Shown here: one piece after another, positions 62,307 to 64,000 of the stretch
Layout of the letters: each line of letters begins with the position of its first letter
Position numbering within the stretch: position 1 is the first letter of the stretch
Assembly: GCF_017306545.1 (NCBI RefSeq)
Contig: NZ_JAFKID010000008.1
Location: 117,534-181,533 of the forward strand
DNA from: Mesorhizobium sp.
GTDB taxonomy: Bacteria > Pseudomonadota > Alphaproteobacteria > Rhizobiales > Rhizobiaceae
Reading direction: 5' to 3'
Length of the DNA stretch: 64,000 nucleotides
Notes under the pieces: generated by a model
What the model saw: the letters and a program-made list of their open reading frames with translations, nothing else
Told to the model about the DNA's origin: nothing
Database searches by the model: none
Translations under genes and position numbers: made by a program

Positions 62307-62381
62307 AATAGCCAATAGCCAATAGCGAACAAGGAAAGCATTTTCGCTACTCGCTACTCGCTACTCGCTACTCGCTACTCG
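62307..62381. repeat. Heptanucleotide tandem repeats upstream of cdd
   Basis: Three AATAGCC-type units (62307-62327) and five perfect CTACTCG units (62347-62381) lie between the permease and cdd. The two arrays are partly complementary: AATAGCG pairs with CGCTACT at 6 of 7 positions, so the mRNA could fold. The second array ends 12 bp before the cdd start. Slipped-strand changes in copy number are possible. Confidence 0.85.
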
Positions 62382-62393
62382 CTCGGAAAAGCC

Positions 62394-62786
62394 ATGTCAC
62401 ACGATCTCTATCTCGCCGCGCGCGAAGCCATGAGCAAGGCCTATGCGCCGTATTCCAAGTTCCCCGTTGGCGCAGCGATCCGCACCGAGGACGGCCGCGT
62501 CTTCGCCGGCGCCAACATCGAGGTGGCTTCCTTTCCGGAAGGCTGGTGCGCCGAGACGACGGCGCTCGGCCACTACATCATGGGCGGCGGCGGCAGGATC
62601 GTCGAGATCGCCGTGATTGCTGAGCGGATGGCGAAATGCACGCCCTGCGGCGGCTGCCGCCAGCGGCTGGCGGAGTTCGCCGGTCCCGAAACGAAGCTTT
62701 ATCTGTGCGACGAAACAGGCGTCGCCGAAACCGTGACGATGGGTGCTATGCTGCCCTACGGTTTCCGCGGCGACACCTGGACATGA
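62394..62786 (+). CDS. cdd: Cytidine deaminase
   Basis: A 130-residue zinc enzyme that deaminates cytidine and deoxycytidine to uridine forms. The zinc Cys and catalytic Glu are in GWCAETTALG, and the remaining ligands in CTPCGGCRQRLAEF. N-terminal AYAPYSKFPVGAAIRTEDGRVFAGANIEVASFPEGW is the family pattern. It lies in the nucleoside importer operon and overlaps the phosphorylase frame start (ATGA). Confidence 0.96.
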   Translation: MSHDLYLAAREAMSKAYAPYSKFPVGAAIRTEDGRVFAGANIEVASFPEGWCAETTALGHYIMGGGGRIVEIAVIAERMAKCTPCGGCRQRLAEFAGPETKLYLCDETGVAETVTMGAMLPYGFRGDTWT

Positions 62787-62845
62787 ATCGCGGGGACATG
62801 AATCGTGGAGACATGAATCGCGGGGACATGAATCGTGGAGACATG
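62781..62845 (+). repeat. 15-bp tandem repeat carrying successive ribosome sites and ATGs
   Basis: Four copies of ACATGAATCG(C/T)GG(G/A)G (62781-62840) followed by a fifth ACATG. Copies alternate exactly (CGGGG, TGGAG), implying duplication of a 30-bp pair. Each copy holds an in-frame ATG and a GGGG or GGAG site for the next ATG. It encodes (MNRGD)x4. Confidence 0.95.
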
Positions 62846-63649
62846 AAGGAAGCGATCGATCTTCTGGTGGAGCGGCTCGACGGATTGGCGCCGCAGGCGG
62901 CGCTCGTTCTCGGCTCGGGTCTCGGCGTCCTTGCCGGCGAGGTGGAGGACGCCGTGCGCATCCCCTACGCCGACCTGCCTGGCTTTCCGGCGAGCGGCGT
63001 CACCGGCCATGCGGGCGAGGTGGTGGCCGGCCGCTTCGGCGGCAAGCCGGCGCTGATGCTGGCCGGCCGCGCGCACTATTACGAACACGGCGACGCCGCC
63101 GTCATGCGCCCGGTCATCGAGACGCTGGCCGGCATCGGCGTGGCGCGGCTCATCCTTACCAATGCCGCCGGCTCGCTGGACCCCGAAATGCTGCCGGGTT
63201 CGGTGATGCTCGTCACCGACCATATCAATTTCTCCGGCTCCAACCCGCTGTTCGGCGAGCCGACCGATCGCCGCTTCGTCGGTCTGACGGAGGCCTACGA
63301 CGCCGGCCTGCGCGCGGCGATCGAGCGGGCGGCTGGGGCGGCCGATATCCATTTGCACAAGGGCGTCTACATGTGGTTTTCCGGCCCGTCCTTCGAGACT
63401 CCGGCCGAAATCCGCATGGCGCGCGTCATGGGCGCCGACGCGGTCGGCATGTCGACGGTGCCCGAAGTCATCCTCGCCCGCTTCTACGGCCTCAAGGTCG
63501 CGGCCTGCTCGGTCATCACCAACCTTGCCGCCGGTATGACCGGGGCGGAGCTGTCGCACCAGGAAACCAAGGACATGGCGCCGCTGGGCGGCGCGCGGCT
63601 CGCCTCGGTGCTCAGGAAGGTTTTCGAGGATGGACTGCTGGAAGGGTGA
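62783..63649 (+). CDS. Purine nucleoside phosphorylase (trimeric PNP family)
   Basis: A phosphorylase of 288 residues from the first ATG, or 268 from ATG 62843, which starts MKEAIDLLVERLDG as in homologues. Family motifs: ALVLGSGLGVLAGEVEDAV (phosphate loop), FPASGVTGHAGEVVAGRF, HYYEHGDAAVMRPVIETLAGIGVARLILTNAAGSL and MWFSGPSFETPAEIRMARVMGADAVGMSTVPEVILARF. It splits purine nucleosides with phosphate. Five in-frame ATGs (62783, 62798, 62813, 62828, 62843) compete; the first overlaps the cdd stop, the last matches the family best. Confidence 0.93.
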   Translation: MNRGDMNRGDMNRGDMNRGDMKEAIDLLVERLDGLAPQAALVLGSGLGVLAGEVEDAVRIPYADLPGFPASGVTGHAGEVVAGRFGGKPALMLAGRAHYYEHGDAAVMRPVIETLAGIGVARLILTNAAGSLDPEMLPGSVMLVTDHINFSGSNPLFGEPTDRRFVGLTEAYDAGLRAAIERAAGAADIHLHKGVYMWFSGPSFETPAEIRMARVMGADAVGMSTVPEVILARFYGLKVAACSVITNLAAGMTGAELSHQETKDMAPLGGARLASVLRKVFEDGLLEG

Positions 63650-64000
63650 GCGCCCTCTCTCCCCCTCGATGGGAGGGTGCCGAGCGAAGCGAGGCGGGAG
63701 GGGCACCCTCCACCACGCCGACGTAACGAGAGGTTGGAGCGCTGCCTTGACTGACCCCTCCCGGCCGCTGCGCGTCCACCTTCCCCTCAAGGGGCGGAAA
63801 ATCGCATATGGCGCAGCACCCCCACCCCTAACCCCTCCCCTCAAGGGGGAGGGGGACTTCAGGGCATTGCCACGACACGCCAACGCAGACGATTTTGAAC
63901 GAAAAGGCGGCGTCGGCGTCTCCCTCCCCCTTGAGGGGAGGGAACAAGGGTGGGGGTACTGCGCCATATGCGATAGCCCTCCCCTCAAGGGGGAGGGGGA
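63650..64000. repeat. Palindromic intergenic repeats at the right edge
   Basis: No gene is seen. Near the left end GGGTGCC and GGCACCC form a stem. Then two long inverted arms occur: ATCGCATATGGCGC at 63801-63814 and its complement at 63961-63974, each followed inward by C-rich or G-rich runs (CCCCCACCC / GGGTGGGGG) and a CCTCAAGGGG-type palindrome. A further CTCAAGGGGGAGGGGGA copy ends the window. This looks like a small mobile palindromic element of rhizobia inserted after the phosphorylase gene. Confidence 0.75.

Noticed and set aside
62301-62393. CRISPR-like array (regular short repeats)
   Set aside because: The 7-bp units are directly adjacent without spacers, so this is a simple tandem repeat, not a CRISPR.

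Overview
The window is GC-rich DNA with dense, often 4-bp-overlapping genes. It carries many solute-importer cassettes and the small palindromic intergenic repeats typical of rhizobia. Together these suggest a Hyphomicrobiales alphaproteobacterium, probably a Mesorhizobium/Phyllobacteriaceae relative. That assignment is inferred from gene content and style; no rRNA or other phylogenetic marker is present. The only RNA gene seen is tRNA-Ser(GGA).

Layout. (1) 1-1457: end of a sugar ABC importer (permease fragment plus binding protein). (2) 1588-6672: a nitrate/taurine-type ABC importer split around an OmpR-type two-component system. Both importer promoters carry nearly identical CTGAAAGC direct repeats, probably the response-regulator sites. 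(3) 6890-17134: a long minus-strand operon with a ribose-type importer in which one permease is fused to an SMP-30-like beta-propeller, a second stand-alone propeller, and aminotransferase, AhpD-like and quinone-reductase genes; a LysR gene lies upstream. (4) 17368-26832: a LacI-controlled importer plus phosphotriesterase-like, GATase-like, BtpA, TenA and M20 amidohydrolase genes, with a PfkB kinase inserted in antisense. (5) 27035-31225: OsmC, a glycine-zipper protein, then a deacylase/PLP-dehydratase/amidohydrolase operon. (6) 31267-43720: a sugar locus with a glycosidase-like protein, oxidoreductase, rhamnose mutarotase, IclR, SIS protein, a MalEFGK-type importer, a FucU-like mutarotase, a PfkB kinase and an aldo/keto reductase. 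(7) 43728-47705: flavin monooxygenase, LysR and EamA exporter. (8) 47843-52884: GH39 beta-xylosidase, an SDR remnant and a divergent FrcBCA-like importer. (9) 53053-58458: small and decayed genes, tRNA-Ser, membrane proteins, MsrA, a BMP nucleoside-binding protein, GNAT, an anti-sigma-like protein and SlyX. (10) 58656-63649: nucleoside ABC importer with cytidine deaminase and purine nucleoside phosphorylase. The window ends in palindromic repeats.

Taken together this is an accessory catabolic region: seven importers with local regulators and the enzymes that probably act on their substrates. Points most worth following up are the permease-propeller fusion, the antisense kinase inside a catabolic operon, the paired response-regulator sites, and a tandem array of start codons at the phosphorylase gene. 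No CRISPR array, prophage or complete insertion sequence was seen.
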